Of a stretch of 64,000 nucleotides of DNA, positions 54,562-63,016 are shown one piece after another. This stretch comes from Arthrobacter sp. KBS0702. Its GTDB lineage: Bacteria; Actinomycetota; Actinomycetes; Actinomycetales; Micrococcaceae. The notes under the pieces are model-generated. The model had not been told where the DNA came from, ran no database searches, and saw nothing but the letters and a program-made list of their open reading frames with translations. The translations under genes and the position numbers were made by a program. The stretch covers positions 3,038,001 to 3,102,000 of the forward strand of contig NZ_CP042172.1 in the NCBI RefSeq assembly GCF_005937985.2, in the 5' to 3' direction. Position 1 is the stretch's first letter. The number at the start of each line of letters is the position of its first letter.

Positions 54562-56390
54562 GCACGGCCACCTTCGGCACCGCCAACGAGGACAACGCAC
54601 ACCTGTCCAAGTCCGACAGCCGGGCCGTCCGGCGCCGCTCCCTGGCGCTGCTCGGCTCGCTGATCCGTCCCGTCCGCCGGCGCTTCTGGCTCACCATCGC
54701 CGCCGTCGTCCTGTCCCAGGCAGCCCGCGTGGCCGGCCCGGCGCTGATCGCATTCGGGATCGATCACGCGCTGCCGGCCCTGCGCGCCGGCGACAGCCTC
54801 CCGCTCATGCTGGCCGGCGCCGCGTACCTCGCCGCGGCCGTCGCGACGGCGGGCCTCACGGCCCTGTATGTGACTTCGACCGCCCGCCTGAGCCAGGCGA
54901 TGCTGCTGGACCTGCGTGTGCGGGTCTTCCGCCAGACCCAGCGGCTGAGCCTGGAGTTCCACGAGAAATACACCTCGGGCCGAATCATCGCCCGGCAGAC
55001 GTCGGACCTCGAGGCACTGCGCGAACTGCTCGACTCCGGGGTCAGCTCGCTCGCGTCCGGGATGCTGTTCATGATCTTCACCGCCGTCACGGTGTTCGCA
55101 CTCGACTGGCGCAGCGGGCTGCTGGTGCTGGCCGCCGGCGTGCCGATGTATTTCCTGGCCCGCTGGTACCAGAAGCACTCCGAGATCGCGTTCCGCGAGT
55201 CGCGCGTCGTCTCGGCCAGGCTGATCGTGCACTTCATCGAGACAATGACCGGGATCCGCGCCGTCAAGGCCTTCCGCAAGGAGCGCCAGAACGCCGAGCG
55301 GTATGCGGAGCTTTCGGAGGACTACCGCAAGGTCACCGTCCGCTCGATCAACCTCAACGGCATCCTCCAGCCCGGCCTGGTCCTGATCGGGAACGTCTGC
55401 GTCGCCGTCGTCCTGCTCACCGGCGGCTTCCGCGTCCTCTCCGGCGAACTCGCCGTGGGCGTGCTGCTGGCACTGATCCTCTCGGCGAAGCGCTTCTTCC
55501 AGCCGGTCGACCAGATGGCCATGTTCTACAACTCCTTCCAGAGCGCGCAGGCGGCGCTGGAGAAGGTCTCCGGGCTGTTAGAGGAGGTGCCCACCGTCCG
55601 GCCGCCGGAGCACCCCGTGGCCCTGCCGCAGGCGGAGGGCCGCATCGGCTTCGAGCACGTCGAGTTCCGCTACGGCGACGGCCCCGTCGTCATTCCCGCC
55701 CTGGACCTGCACATTCCGGCCGGCCAGACGGTCGCCCTCGTGGGCCAGACCGGCGCCGGCAAGTCAACCCTCGCCAAGCTGATCGCCCGCTTCTACGACG
55801 TCTCCTCCGGTTCGCTCACGCTCGACGGCGTGGACCTGCGGCAGCTCACGACGGCGGACCTGCGCCGGAACGTCGTGATGGTCACCCAGGAGGCGTTCCT
55901 GTTCAGCGGATCCGTGGCGGACAACATCGCCCTGGGCCGGCCTGAGGCCTCCCGCCAGGAGATCGAGGACGCCGCGAAGGCCGTGGGCGCCCACGGCTTC
56001 ATCACCGCGCTTCCGGACGGCTACGACACCGAAGTCAACAAGCGCGGCGGCCGCGTCTCCGCCGGCCAGCGCCAGTTGATCAGCTTTGCCCGGGCCTTCC
56101 TGGCACGGCCTGCGGTGCTGATCCTGGATGAGGCCACGTCCTCGCTGGACATCCCGTCCGAACGGCTGGTCCAGGCCGGCCTGGCGAGCCTGCTCCGGGG
56201 CGTGAGCTCCGGCGAGGCCGGCCGCACGGCGTTGATCATCGCGCACCGGCTCTCCACCGTGGAGACCGCCGACCGCGTGCTTGTGGTCCACGACGGCCGC
56301 GTGGTCGAGGACGGCACGCCGGCGGAGCTGATCGGCGGGGGCGGCCGCTTCGCCAAGCTGCACGGGGCGTGGAAGGACTCGCTGGTCTGA
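54558..56390 (+). CDS. ABC exporter half-transporter B
   Basis: A 610-residue partner of the preceding subunit. Six helices are followed by an NBD with Walker [14 protein letters not shown], signature [14 protein letters not shown] (degenerate against SGGQ), Walker [13 protein letters not shown] with the catalytic Glu, and IIAHRLSTV. Thus one ATP site is consensus and one degenerate, as in TM287/288-type exporters. ATGA overlap with subunit A gives equal translation. Likely drug or lipid export; the substrate is unknown. Confidence 0.92.
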   Translation: MSTATFGTANEDNAHLSKSDSRAVRRRSLALLGSLIRPVRRRFWLTIAAVVLSQAARVAGPALIAFGIDHALPALRAGDSLPLMLAGAAYLAAAVATAGLTALYVTSTARLSQAMLLDLRVRVFRQTQRLSLEFHEKYTSGRIIARQTSDLEALRELLDSGVSSLASGMLFMIFTAVTVFALDWRSGLLVLAAGVPMYFLARWYQKHSEIAFRESRVVSARLIVHFIETMTGIRAVKAFRKERQNAERYAELSEDYRKVTVRSINLNGILQPGLVLIGNVCVAVVLLTGGFRVLSGELAVGVLLALILSAKRFFQPVDQMAMFYNSFQSAQAALEKVSGLLEEVPTVRPPEHPVALPQAEGRIGFEHVEFRYGDGPVVIPALDLHIPAGQTVALVGQTGAGKSTLAKLIARFYDVSSGSLTLDGVDLRQLTTADLRRNVVMVTQEAFLFSGSVADNIALGRPEASRQEIEDAAKAVGAHGFITALPDGYDTEVNKRGGRVSAGQRQLISFARAFLARPAVLILDEATSSLDIPSERLVQAGLASLLRGVSSGEAGRTALIIAHRLSTVETADRVLVVHDGRVVEDGTPAELIGGGGRFAKLHGAWKDSLV

Positions 56391-56491
56391 GTCCGACGCA
56401 TGCGGCGGCGCGCTCTCCCTGTGACAGCCCCGAATTCGCATCCGGGGCCCGAATCGGATACTCTTGTGAAGTTGCTTTTGAAGTAACGGAT

Positions 56492-56568
56492 CGGGATGTG
56501 GCGCAGCTTGGTAGCGCGCGTCGTTCGGGACGACGAGGTCGCAGGTTCAAATCCTGTCATCCCGACCA
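56492..56568 (+). tRNA. tRNA-Pro (anticodon CGG)
   Basis: A 77-nt cloverleaf with encoded CCA (56566-56568). Acceptor CGGGATG pairs with CATCCCG, the D arm is GCGC-AGCTTGGTA-GCGC, the anticodon arm CGTCG-TTCGGGA-CGACG reads CGG at 56526-56528, and the T arm is GCAGG-TTCAAAT-CCTGT. The discriminator base is A. CGG is a main proline codon in this genome's usage. Confidence 0.97.
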
Positions 56569-56571
56569 GTC

Positions 56572-56610
56572 AAAAGAGGGTCTTCCATTCGGAAGGCCCT
56601 CTTTTGTGTT
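56572..56610 (+). terminator. intrinsic terminator after tRNA-Pro
   Basis: AAAAGAGGG (56572-56580) pairs with CCCTCTTTT (56597-56605), with an inner CTTCC/GGAAG stem, followed by a T-rich tail. Confidence 0.9.
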
Positions 56611-56685
56611 TGCGGAGTCAGCTCGCAGTCCGGTCACCCGGCCACCCGGGCACCCGCCGCCGGAGCAGCGGATGGCGGTTCCGGG

Positions 56686-56725
56686 CAATAAAACAGCCCC
56701 GTGACACCTTTCGGTGCCACCGGGG
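56686..56725 (-). terminator. intrinsic terminator of the propeptide gene
   Basis: On the minus strand, arms 56725-56713 and 56708-56697 form a 12-bp stem with one bulge and a GAAA tetraloop, followed by TGTTTTATT. It starts about 20 bp after the propeptide stop and makes it a discrete transcription unit. Confidence 0.85.
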
Positions 56726-56745
56726 CCGTTCGCTGAGCGTTTTGG

Positions 56746-56964
56746 TTACATCGGGTCGGGCCAGTTGCCGACGTTCGTGGAGTAGGTCATCGGGTCGGGC
56801 CAGTTGCCCACGGCCGTGGCCGTACGCATGGGGTCGGGCCAGTTGCCAACGGCGGTGATGTTGGTGGTATCGGCGATGGAACCTGCGGACAGAACGGCCG
56901 GAGCCGCTGCGGAGAAAGCCAGGGCGCCCGCGAGAACCGCGCCGGCTGCAATCTTCTTCAACAT
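56746..56964 (-). CDS. secreted repeat propeptide (candidate signalling-peptide precursor)
   Basis: A 72-residue precursor. MLKK, a hydrophobic stretch and an Ala-rich cleavage region (about residues 20-28) form a Sec signal peptide. The exported part contains three identical octapeptides VGNWPDPM at residues 39-46, 52-59 and 65-72, spaced every 13 residues, the last ending at the C-terminus. The linkers (RTATA, TYSTN) are variable while the octapeptides are exact. GAGGA lies 6 nt before the ATG, and a terminator follows. It faces an XRE-TPR regulator across a shared promoter. I know no named family for it. The repeat could instead be a structural or carrier motif. Confidence 0.85.
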   Translation of the reverse strand: MLKKIAAGAVLAGALAFSAAAPAVLSAGSIADTTNITAVGNWPDPMRTATAVGNWPDPMTYSTNVGNWPDPM

Positions 56965-57015
56965 AGAGTTCCTCAATTTTGAGTCGTAGTCGTTACCAAG
57001 TCAGCACTGCCCTTG

Positions 57016-57055
57016 TTGACATACATTGTAAAATGTTTTCCACAGAGAGTGTCAA
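57016..57055. promoter_or_regulatory. divergent promoter/operator between propeptide and XRE-TPR genes
   Basis: An AT-rich island holds TTGACA (57016-57021) and TGTCAA (57050-57055) as an outer inverted repeat, and a perfect inner palindrome ACATT-gtaa-AATGT (57023-57036). For the propeptide, minus-strand TTGACA (57055-57050) and TACAAT (57030-57025) are 19 bp apart, so the palindrome overlaps its -10. That fits a site for the helix-turn-helix regulator. Confidence 0.6.
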
Positions 57056-57094
57056 GCATTTAGTACATGAAGTGTCCGGAATGAGGTGGTATCC

Positions 57095-58357
57095 GTGGGG
57101 AACGGATTCGGGGAGAAACTCCGCGCGGAACGGCTGGAACGTGGGCTCACGCAGGCGGAACTGGGGAAGGATCTCTACTCGCCCAGCTACATCTCGCTGC
57201 TCGAAACCGGCCGCCGGGAACCAACCGCGGATGTCATCGAGGAGCTCGCCCGGCGGCTTGAGCTGGCCCCCAAGGCCCTCGAAGCGTGGAGCCAGCCGGT
57301 TTCCGTCAGCGACGCCGAATACGTACTGGCCGGACTGTACGCCCGCCAGGCCTGGGACCTCCGGGACTACCCGCTGGCCGCGGTGCATGCGGCGGCCGCT
57401 GCTCAGATCGCCCTCGAGGCGAAAAACACCAGCGCCTGGTGGAACATGACCTATATGCAGGCTGAATGCATGATCAAGCAGGGCATGTGGGCCGACTGCA
57501 GGGCGATCGTGCAGCGCCTGCTGGACCATCCGATGGCCGCCGAATCCGCCGGCCTTGGAGTCCGTGCCCGGCAGATGCTCGCCGCGGCCGCGCAGGGCCA
57601 GGGCCAGCTGACGGCAGCGGTGGAGCAAGCCCAGGAAGCCGTGCGGCTCTGCTCCCAGCTGCCCAAGGGCTCGACGCTCATCATCGGTGCGCTGCGCGCG
57701 CTAATCGGTGCCCTGGCCGAGAGCGGGCGGCTGGACGAAGCCTGGAAGTACTGCCAGGACATGAACGAGCAGATGGACGAGCAGTCCATGTCACAGCTGG
57801 CCGGCGAAGTAGCCTGGGTGGTCGGAAACGTCGCCTTCATGCGGCATGACTACGCCGAGGGCATCAAGTACCACGAGAAGGCCGCCAAGCTGCTCTCCCC
57901 CGCGAACGACATTGATCTTTGGGCCCGGTTCAACAAGGCCTCCGCCGCGGTGCGCCTCTCGTCCGGGATCGTCGAACCGGAAACCCTGTCCTCCATCGAG
58001 CGCGCCGAACTGGCCCTCTCAATTGTGGGCGGCAACAAGACGGACCACCTGGAGGTTGCCTTTATCCGGGCGCGCTGGCTGTACCTCACGGGCGACATCG
58101 TGGGCGCCGTGCAGAAGCTGCGCGAGATCCACGCCGAGCGGGACGTGCTGGCCAAACACACCGCCGGCGAAGTCTCGCTCCTGCTGGGTAAGGCGCTCAA
58201 GGCCGCCGGCGAGTCCGAGGAGGCCCTCGTGTACCTGGAGGAAGCGCAGAAGGAGTTCAGCGCGGCCGGCGCCTCGGACCGGGTCCAGCAGGCCATGGAT
58301 GCCGTGCTGGAAATCCGGCTGGCCCAGCGCCGCGCCGCGGCAGCCGCCGGCACCTGA
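57095..58357 (+). CDS. XRE-family regulator with TPR domain (RRNPP-like)
   Basis: A 420-residue regulator. Residues 5-60 are an XRE helix-turn-helix (LRAERLERGLTQAELGKDLY, YISLLETGRREPTADVIEEL). From about 80 to 400 there are repeated helical pairs of TPR type (ALRALIGALAESGRLDEAWKYC, VGNVAFMRHDYAEGIKYHEKAAKLL, LLLGKALKAAGESEEALVYLEEA). This is the layout of RRNPP peptide-pheromone receptors (Rap, NprR, PlcR, Rgg). It faces a secreted repeat propeptide. Start GTG 57095 has GAGG 8 nt upstream; GTG 57086 is possible. It may also be a stress regulator without peptide ligand. Confidence 0.82.
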   Translation: MGNGFGEKLRAERLERGLTQAELGKDLYSPSYISLLETGRREPTADVIEELARRLELAPKALEAWSQPVSVSDAEYVLAGLYARQAWDLRDYPLAAVHAAAAAQIALEAKNTSAWWNMTYMQAECMIKQGMWADCRAIVQRLLDHPMAAESAGLGVRARQMLAAAAQGQGQLTAAVEQAQEAVRLCSQLPKGSTLIIGALRALIGALAESGRLDEAWKYCQDMNEQMDEQSMSQLAGEVAWVVGNVAFMRHDYAEGIKYHEKAAKLLSPANDIDLWARFNKASAAVRLSSGIVEPETLSSIERAELALSIVGGNKTDHLEVAFIRARWLYLTGDIVGAVQKLREIHAERDVLAKHTAGEVSLLLGKALKAAGESEEALVYLEEAQKEFSAAGASDRVQQAMDAVLEIRLAQRRAAAAAGT

Positions 58358-58375
58358 CCGCAATCAGCAGGCACT

Positions 58376-58425
58376 GAGCCGCGGCGGCCGGCGGCCGGGT
58401 CCCGAAGCACCGGCCGCCGCGGCTC
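58376..58425. terminator. bidirectional hairpin between XRE-TPR gene and purC
   Basis: A perfect 16-bp inverted repeat (58376-58391 with 58410-58425) with an 18-base loop lies between the convergent regulator and purC genes. It has no T-tract but sits where termination is expected. Confidence 0.65.
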
Positions 58426-58451
58426 GGGCACACCGCCCCGGCGCCGGCGCC

Positions 58452-59399
58452 TCAGGCGAACGTACGCCCGGTGAGCAACTCGAAGGCCTCGACGTAGCGG
58501 CTGCGGGTGCGGGCGACGACGTCGGCAGGCAGCGCCGGCGGCGGCGTGTCGGAGGCCTTGTCCCAGCCGGACTCCGCGGACGTCAGCCAGTCGCGAACGT
58601 ACTGCTTGTCGTAGGACGGTTGCGCCTGCCCCGGCTTGTAGGTGGCGGCGTCCCAGAAACGCGAGGAGTCCGGTGTCAGGACCTCGTCGCCGAGGGTGAT
58701 GACGCCCGTCGCGGTGTCGATGCCGAACTCCACCTTGGTGTCAGCCAGGATGATGCCGCGGTCCCGGGCGATCTCCTCGGCCTTGGTGTAGATCTCCAGG
58801 GTCAGTTCGCGGAGCCGGCCTGCGATGTCCTCGCCCACCAGCTCCACCACGTCCTCGTAGGTGATGTTCTCGTCGTGCTCCCCCACCTCGGCCTTGGCGG
58901 AGGGGGTGAAGATGGCGTCGGCGAGCCGGGACCCGTCGACGAGGCCGGGCGGCAGCGGGATGCTGCAGACAGTGCCGGATTCCTTGTATTCCGCCAGCCC
59001 GGACCCCGTCAGGTAGCCGCGGGCGATGCATTCCACCGGGAACATCTCGAGCTTCTTGCAGATCATGGCGCGGCCCTCTACGGCGGCGGGGACGCCGCCG
59101 TCGACCGTTGATGCGAGCACGTGGTGCTCCACACCGAGCTGCTCGAACCACCACAGGCTCAGCTGGGTGAGGATGCGGCCCTTGTCCGGGATCTCGCTGG
59201 CGAGGACGTGGTCGAAAGCGCTGATACGGTCACTGGCCACCACCAGGACGCACTCGTGGCCGAAGCGCTCCGTGATGGAGGAGTCGGCCGGAATGTAGAG
59301 GTCGCGGACCTTTCCGGAGTAGACGTGCGTCCAGCCGGGCAGGTCCAGCGTCTCGGTGTCGAGGCCGCCTGCGGGCAGGGAGGATTCAGTCGCGTTCAC
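58452..59399 (-). CDS. purC: SAICAR synthase
   Basis: A 315-residue ligase of purine synthesis that joins aspartate to CAIR with ATP. Motifs: SGKVRDLY (ATP loop), SDRISAFDHV, KKLEMFPVECIARGYLTGSG, DTKVEFGID and DEVLTPDSSRFW. GTG 59399 has GAAGG 8 nt upstream inside the purD tail; a TTG at 59405 is possible. It lies directly downstream of purD, so the two act in the same pathway and transcript. Confidence 0.94.
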   Translation of the reverse strand: MNATESSLPAGGLDTETLDLPGWTHVYSGKVRDLYIPADSSITERFGHECVLVVASDRISAFDHVLASEIPDKGRILTQLSLWWFEQLGVEHHVLASTVDGGVPAAVEGRAMICKKLEMFPVECIARGYLTGSGLAEYKESGTVCSIPLPPGLVDGSRLADAIFTPSAKAEVGEHDENITYEDVVELVGEDIAGRLRELTLEIYTKAEEIARDRGIILADTKVEFGIDTATGVITLGDEVLTPDSSRFWDAATYKPGQAQPSYDKQYVRDWLTSAESGWDKASDTPPPALPADVVARTRSRYVEAFELLTGRTFA

Positions 59400-59401
59400 G
59401 A

Positions 59402-60715
59402 TCAAGCCTTCGCTTTCGCCGCAGCGGCGGCCGCGCCGGGGGCCGTCACCTTGATTTCGCCGCGGGCGGCCTTGCCGCCGATGTCGGTACGGAACTGGCC
59501 GCCGTCGAGCTGGACCAGTTCGACGCCGTCGTAGGCCCGCTCACGTGCCTCCACGAGGTCGGTCCCGAGCGCCACCACGGCGAGGACGCGGCCGCCGGCG
59601 GAGACGACTTTGCCCTCGTCGTCGAGTTTGGTGCCGGCATGGATGACATGCACGCCCTCGATCGCCTCGACCTTCTTGAGGCCGCGGATCCGGTCCCCCG
59701 TCCGCGGCGTCCCCGGATAGTTTTCGGCGGCGACGACGACGGCGACGGCCGACTCCTTGGACCAGCGCAGCGGCTGGACCTTGTCCAGTTCGCCCTTGGC
59801 GGCGGCCATCAGCAGGCCGCCGAGCGGCGTCTTGAGCCGGGCCAGGACGGCCTGGGTCTCCGGGTCGCCGAAGCGGACGTTGAACTCGATCACGCGGGTG
59901 CCGCGGGACGTCAGGGCGAGGCCGACGAAGAGCACGCCGACGAACGGGGTGCCGCGGTGCGCCATCTGGTTGACGGTGGGCTGCGCAACCCGGTCGATGA
60001 CCTCCTGCACCAGGCCTTCGGGGGCCCAGTCCAGCGGGGTGTAGGCGCCCATGCCGCCGGTGTTGGGCCCCTCGTCGTTGTCGAAGATGCGCTTGAAATC
60101 CTGCGCCGGGGACAACGCCACCGTGGTGCGGCCGTCGCACAGGACGAAGACGGAGACCTCGGGGCCGTCGAGGAATTCCTCGATCACCACGGTGCCGCCG
60201 GCGTCGAAGCAGCTCTGCGCGTGGGCCAGCGCCTCGTCCCGGTCGCGGGTGACGACCACGCCCTTGCCGGCGGCGAGCCCGTCATCCTTGACGACGTACG
60301 GCGCGCCGAAGGTGTCCAGCGCGTCGGCAGCTTCAGCGGCGTTGGATGCCACCCGGGCCATCGCGGTGGGCACGCCGGCCTCGGCCATGACCTCTTTCGC
60401 GAAGGCCTTGGAGGCCTCAAGCTGGGCGGCGGCCTTGCTGGGCCCGAAGACGGGGATTCCGGCCTCGCGGACGGCATCTGACACGCCTGCGGCGAGCGGG
60501 GCTTCGGGTCCCACCACCACGAGGTCGACGGCGAGCCTCGTGGCCAGGGCGGCGACGGCGTCGGGGTCATTCGCGTCGATGGCGTGGGTGGGGACCAGCT
60601 TGCCAATGCCGGCGTTGCCCGGGGCCGCGTGGACCTCGGAAACATTCGGGTCGGCGAGCAGGGATCGGACAATGGCGTGTTCGCGGCCGCCGGGGCCGAT
60701 GACAAGTACCTTCAC
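59402..60715 (-). CDS. purD: phosphoribosylamine-glycine ligase (GAR synthetase)
   Basis: A 437-residue ATP-grasp enzyme of purine synthesis. N-terminal MKVLVIGPGGREHA-like start, DDGLAAGKGVVV (ATP grasp), FKRIFDNDEGPNTGGMGAY and VIEFNVRFGDPETQAV are intact. GTG 60715 has GGGAA upstream, with TACCCT 8 nt before the start. The Ala/Lys tail precedes purC by 2 bp. Upstream of the promoter lies repeat region C. Confidence 0.95.
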   Translation of the reverse strand: MKVLVIGPGGREHAIVRSLLADPNVSEVHAAPGNAGIGKLVPTHAIDANDPDAVAALATRLAVDLVVVGPEAPLAAGVSDAVREAGIPVFGPSKAAAQLEASKAFAKEVMAEAGVPTAMARVASNAAEAADALDTFGAPYVVKDDGLAAGKGVVVTRDRDEALAHAQSCFDAGGTVVIEEFLDGPEVSVFVLCDGRTTVALSPAQDFKRIFDNDEGPNTGGMGAYTPLDWAPEGLVQEVIDRVAQPTVNQMAHRGTPFVGVLFVGLALTSRGTRVIEFNVRFGDPETQAVLARLKTPLGGLLMAAAKGELDKVQPLRWSKESAVAVVVAAENYPGTPRTGDRIRGLKKVEAIEGVHVIHAGTKLDDEGKVVSAGGRVLAVVALGTDLVEARERAYDGVELVQLDGGQFRTDIGGKAARGEIKVTAPGAAAAAAKAKA

Positions 60716-60804
60716 AGTTCCCAAGGGTACGTGGTGGACCCTGCAGGCTCCTAAGCTGTGACCGCCGGCCGGAGTTGGCCTGCCTTCGGCCCCTTGACCC
60801 GGGG

Positions 60805-61242
60805 TTCCGACGGACATGCCCATCCTTCGGGCCCGGCCCCGCCTACACGACATGCCCTCCCAGGCTCGGGTCCCATCGGACATGCCCAGCCCACGCCGCA
60901 GCCACTGGACATAGTGCGTATATGTCCACTCCTCATGCCCAAGAATGGACATGCCCGTCCCTGCGGCCCGTGGATCCCGGGTTCCGACGGACATGCCCAT
61001 CCTTCGGGCCCGGCCCCACCGGACATGCCCGTTCCAAGCCGGAGCCACTGGACATAGTGCGTATATGTCCACTCCTCACGCCCCAGGATGGACATGCCCG
61101 TCCCTGCGGCCCGTGGACCCCGGGTTCCGGCGGACATGCCCATCCTTCGGGCCGGGTCCCACCGGACATGCCCAGTCCTCGCCGCAGCCACTGGACATAG
61201 TGCGTATATGTCCAATCCTCACGCCCAGGGATGGGCATGTCC
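60805..61242. repeat. CATG-palindrome repeat region C, with 143-bp tandem repeats
   Basis: Between the divergent purD and SUOX-type genes. The 23-bp element TGGACATA-N7-TATGTCCA occurs at 60906-60928, 61049-61071 and 61192-61214, exactly 143 bp apart. GGACATGCCC occurs at least eight times (for example 60812, 60878, 60947, 60989, 61021, 61090, 61132, 61164), and GGGCATGTCC at 61233-61242 ends the array. Hairpin arms such as 61208-61219 with 61227-61238 (loop cacgccc) match the core of regions A and B. The first copy is longer by 34 bp. ORFs within it are shadows of repeats; the 627-bp gap holds no supported gene. Confidence 0.9.
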
Positions 61243-61342
61243 GCCGCAATGCACCGCACGATCCACGAGACATCCCCACTCCCCGACGCGCCCGATCGCC
61301 CGGGCGGTCAATCCGCGGCCCGCGCCGCTCCGAACACCCTGT

Positions 61343-62980
61343 ATGACGACGCCCAGCACCCCGAAGCCCGGCACCACCCCCCAGGGCACGAACCAGCGCA
61401 TGCACCAGCGCAGGAAGCGCCTGCTGTCAGGGCCCGTAGCCCTCGCAGCGCTGGCCGGGGTGGTCTCGGCCGCCGTCGTGCTGGCCGTCGCGGAACTACT
61501 CGGCGCCTTCTTTACGGCCCGCGCGACGCCGCTGATTGCCCTCGGCTCGACGTTCATTGACTTCACCCCGCCGTGGATGAAGGACTTCGCCATCGCTACG
61601 TTCGGCACGAATGACAAGGCCGCCCTGTTCGCGGGCATGGGCCTGACCATCCTGCTGCTGGCGTGTGTGCTCGGTGTCGTGGCCTATCGCAGGTGGGCCC
61701 TCGGTGTGGCCGGGGTGGTCCTGATGGGCACGGTGATCGTGGCCAGCGTGGTGACCCGGGCCAGCGTTAAGCCCCTCGATGCCATTCCTTCGCTGATCGG
61801 CACGGTGGCCGGCCTCATTGTGCTCCGGCTCCTGATCACCAGGCTGTGGCGGATGCGGGAATGGCCTGAGGTGGCCTCGGACCGCGGCGCCAAGGAACCG
61901 GAACGACCCGCCACCAGCCGCCGCGCCTTCTTCACCGCCACCGGCATCACTGCAGTGGCGGCCGCCGCCGCGGCAACCGGGGGACGGCTCCTGAGCGCCG
62001 CCCGCAGCAATGTGGCGCAGGCCCGTGACGCCCTCAAGCTTCCCGCCCCGGCCAGGCCAGCCGCCGCCGTGCCCGCCGGCGTCCAGTCCAAGGCACCCGG
62101 TGTCACCCCCTGGCTGACCCCAAACAAGGATTTCTACCGGATCGACACCGCCCTCAGCGTGCCGGAAATCAACGTCCAGGACTGGGAACTGCGGATCCAC
62201 GGCATGGTCGAACAAGAGGTGCGGCTCAGCTTCCAGGACCTCCTGGATGCCCAGCTGATCGAATCCCACGTCTCGCTGACCTGCGTCTCCAACCCGGTGG
62301 GCGGGAACCTGGCCGGCAACGCCAAATGGCTGGGCATGCCCATCCGTGACGCGCTCAAGAGGGCCCGGCCCAAGGAGGGTGCCGACATGGTGCTCTCCAC
62401 CTCTGTCGACGGCTTCAGCGCCTCCACGCCGCTGGAGGTCCTGCAGGACGACCGCGACGCGATGCTGGCGATCGGCATGAACGGCGAGGCCCTTCCGCTG
62501 GAGCACGGCTACCCGGTCCGGATGGTGGTCCCCGGGCTGTATGGCTTCGTCTCGGCCACCAAATGGGTGGTCGATCTCGAGGTGACGCGGTTCGCGGACA
62601 ACAAGGCCTACTGGACCCAGCGCGGCTGGTCCGAGCGCGGCCCGATCAAGACCATGGCCCGGGTGGAGGTCCCCAAGTCCTTCGCCAAGGTCGCCGCCGG
62701 GAAAGTCGCGATCGGCGGCACGGCCTGGGCGCAGACCCGCGGCATCACGAAGGTGGAGGTCCAGATCGACAACGGCCCGTGGACCGAGGCGGTGCTGTCG
62801 GCCGAGGCCTCCGTGGTGACCTGGCGGCAGTGGTCCTTCGACTGGGAGGCGACCCCCGGCCCGCACTACATCAAGGCGCGCGCCACCGACGGCACCGGCG
62901 AGGTACAGACGGACAAGCGGGCCGATCCCGTACCCGACGGCGCCTCCGGCTGGCAGTCCGTGATGGTCACCGTGGAGTAA
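61343..62980 (+). CDS. membrane-anchored SUOX/MsrP-type molybdopterin oxidoreductase
   Basis: A 545-residue protein. An N-terminal membrane part has about five helices (GPVALAALAGVVSAAVVLAVAELLGAFF, then others to residue 180) and a second hydrophobic stretch after SRRAFFTATG, resembling a twin-arginine-like site (only RR within SRR). The catalytic domain is of sulfite-oxidase type, with the molybdenum cysteine in LTCVSNPVGGNL near residue 315 and GYPVRMVVPGLYG. A dimerisation domain follows (VEVQIDNGPW). Substrate may be sulfite or methionine sulfoxide. The start ATG 61343 has no clear Shine-Dalgarno. Confidence 0.83.
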   Translation: MTTPSTPKPGTTPQGTNQRMHQRRKRLLSGPVALAALAGVVSAAVVLAVAELLGAFFTARATPLIALGSTFIDFTPPWMKDFAIATFGTNDKAALFAGMGLTILLLACVLGVVAYRRWALGVAGVVLMGTVIVASVVTRASVKPLDAIPSLIGTVAGLIVLRLLITRLWRMREWPEVASDRGAKEPERPATSRRAFFTATGITAVAAAAAATGGRLLSAARSNVAQARDALKLPAPARPAAAVPAGVQSKAPGVTPWLTPNKDFYRIDTALSVPEINVQDWELRIHGMVEQEVRLSFQDLLDAQLIESHVSLTCVSNPVGGNLAGNAKWLGMPIRDALKRARPKEGADMVLSTSVDGFSASTPLEVLQDDRDAMLAIGMNGEALPLEHGYPVRMVVPGLYGFVSATKWVVDLEVTRFADNKAYWTQRGWSERGPIKTMARVEVPKSFAKVAAGKVAIGGTAWAQTRGITKVEVQIDNGPWTEAVLSAEASVVTWRQWSFDWEATPGPHYIKARATDGTGEVQTDKRADPVPDGASGWQSVMVTVE

Positions 62981-63004
62981 CCGGGCCGGGCCGGCATCGC
63001 ACCA

Positions 63005-63010
63005 TAGAAT
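63005..63010 (+). promoter_or_regulatory. -10 box for a leaderless asparaginase gene
   Basis: TAGAAT ends 6 nt before the ATG at 63017 and no Shine-Dalgarno precedes it, fitting a leaderless transcript. Confidence 0.5.
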
Positions 63011-63016
63011 TGCAGC

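Noticed and set aside
57016..57021. TTGACA as the -35 of the XRE-TPR gene
   Set aside because: No acceptable -10 stands 16-18 bp downstream; it is better explained as one arm of the inverted repeat.
60758..61260. Several ORFs of 80-155 codons on both strands
   Set aside because: They are read-throughs of the 143-bp repeat; translations repeat the same words in different frames and match no family.
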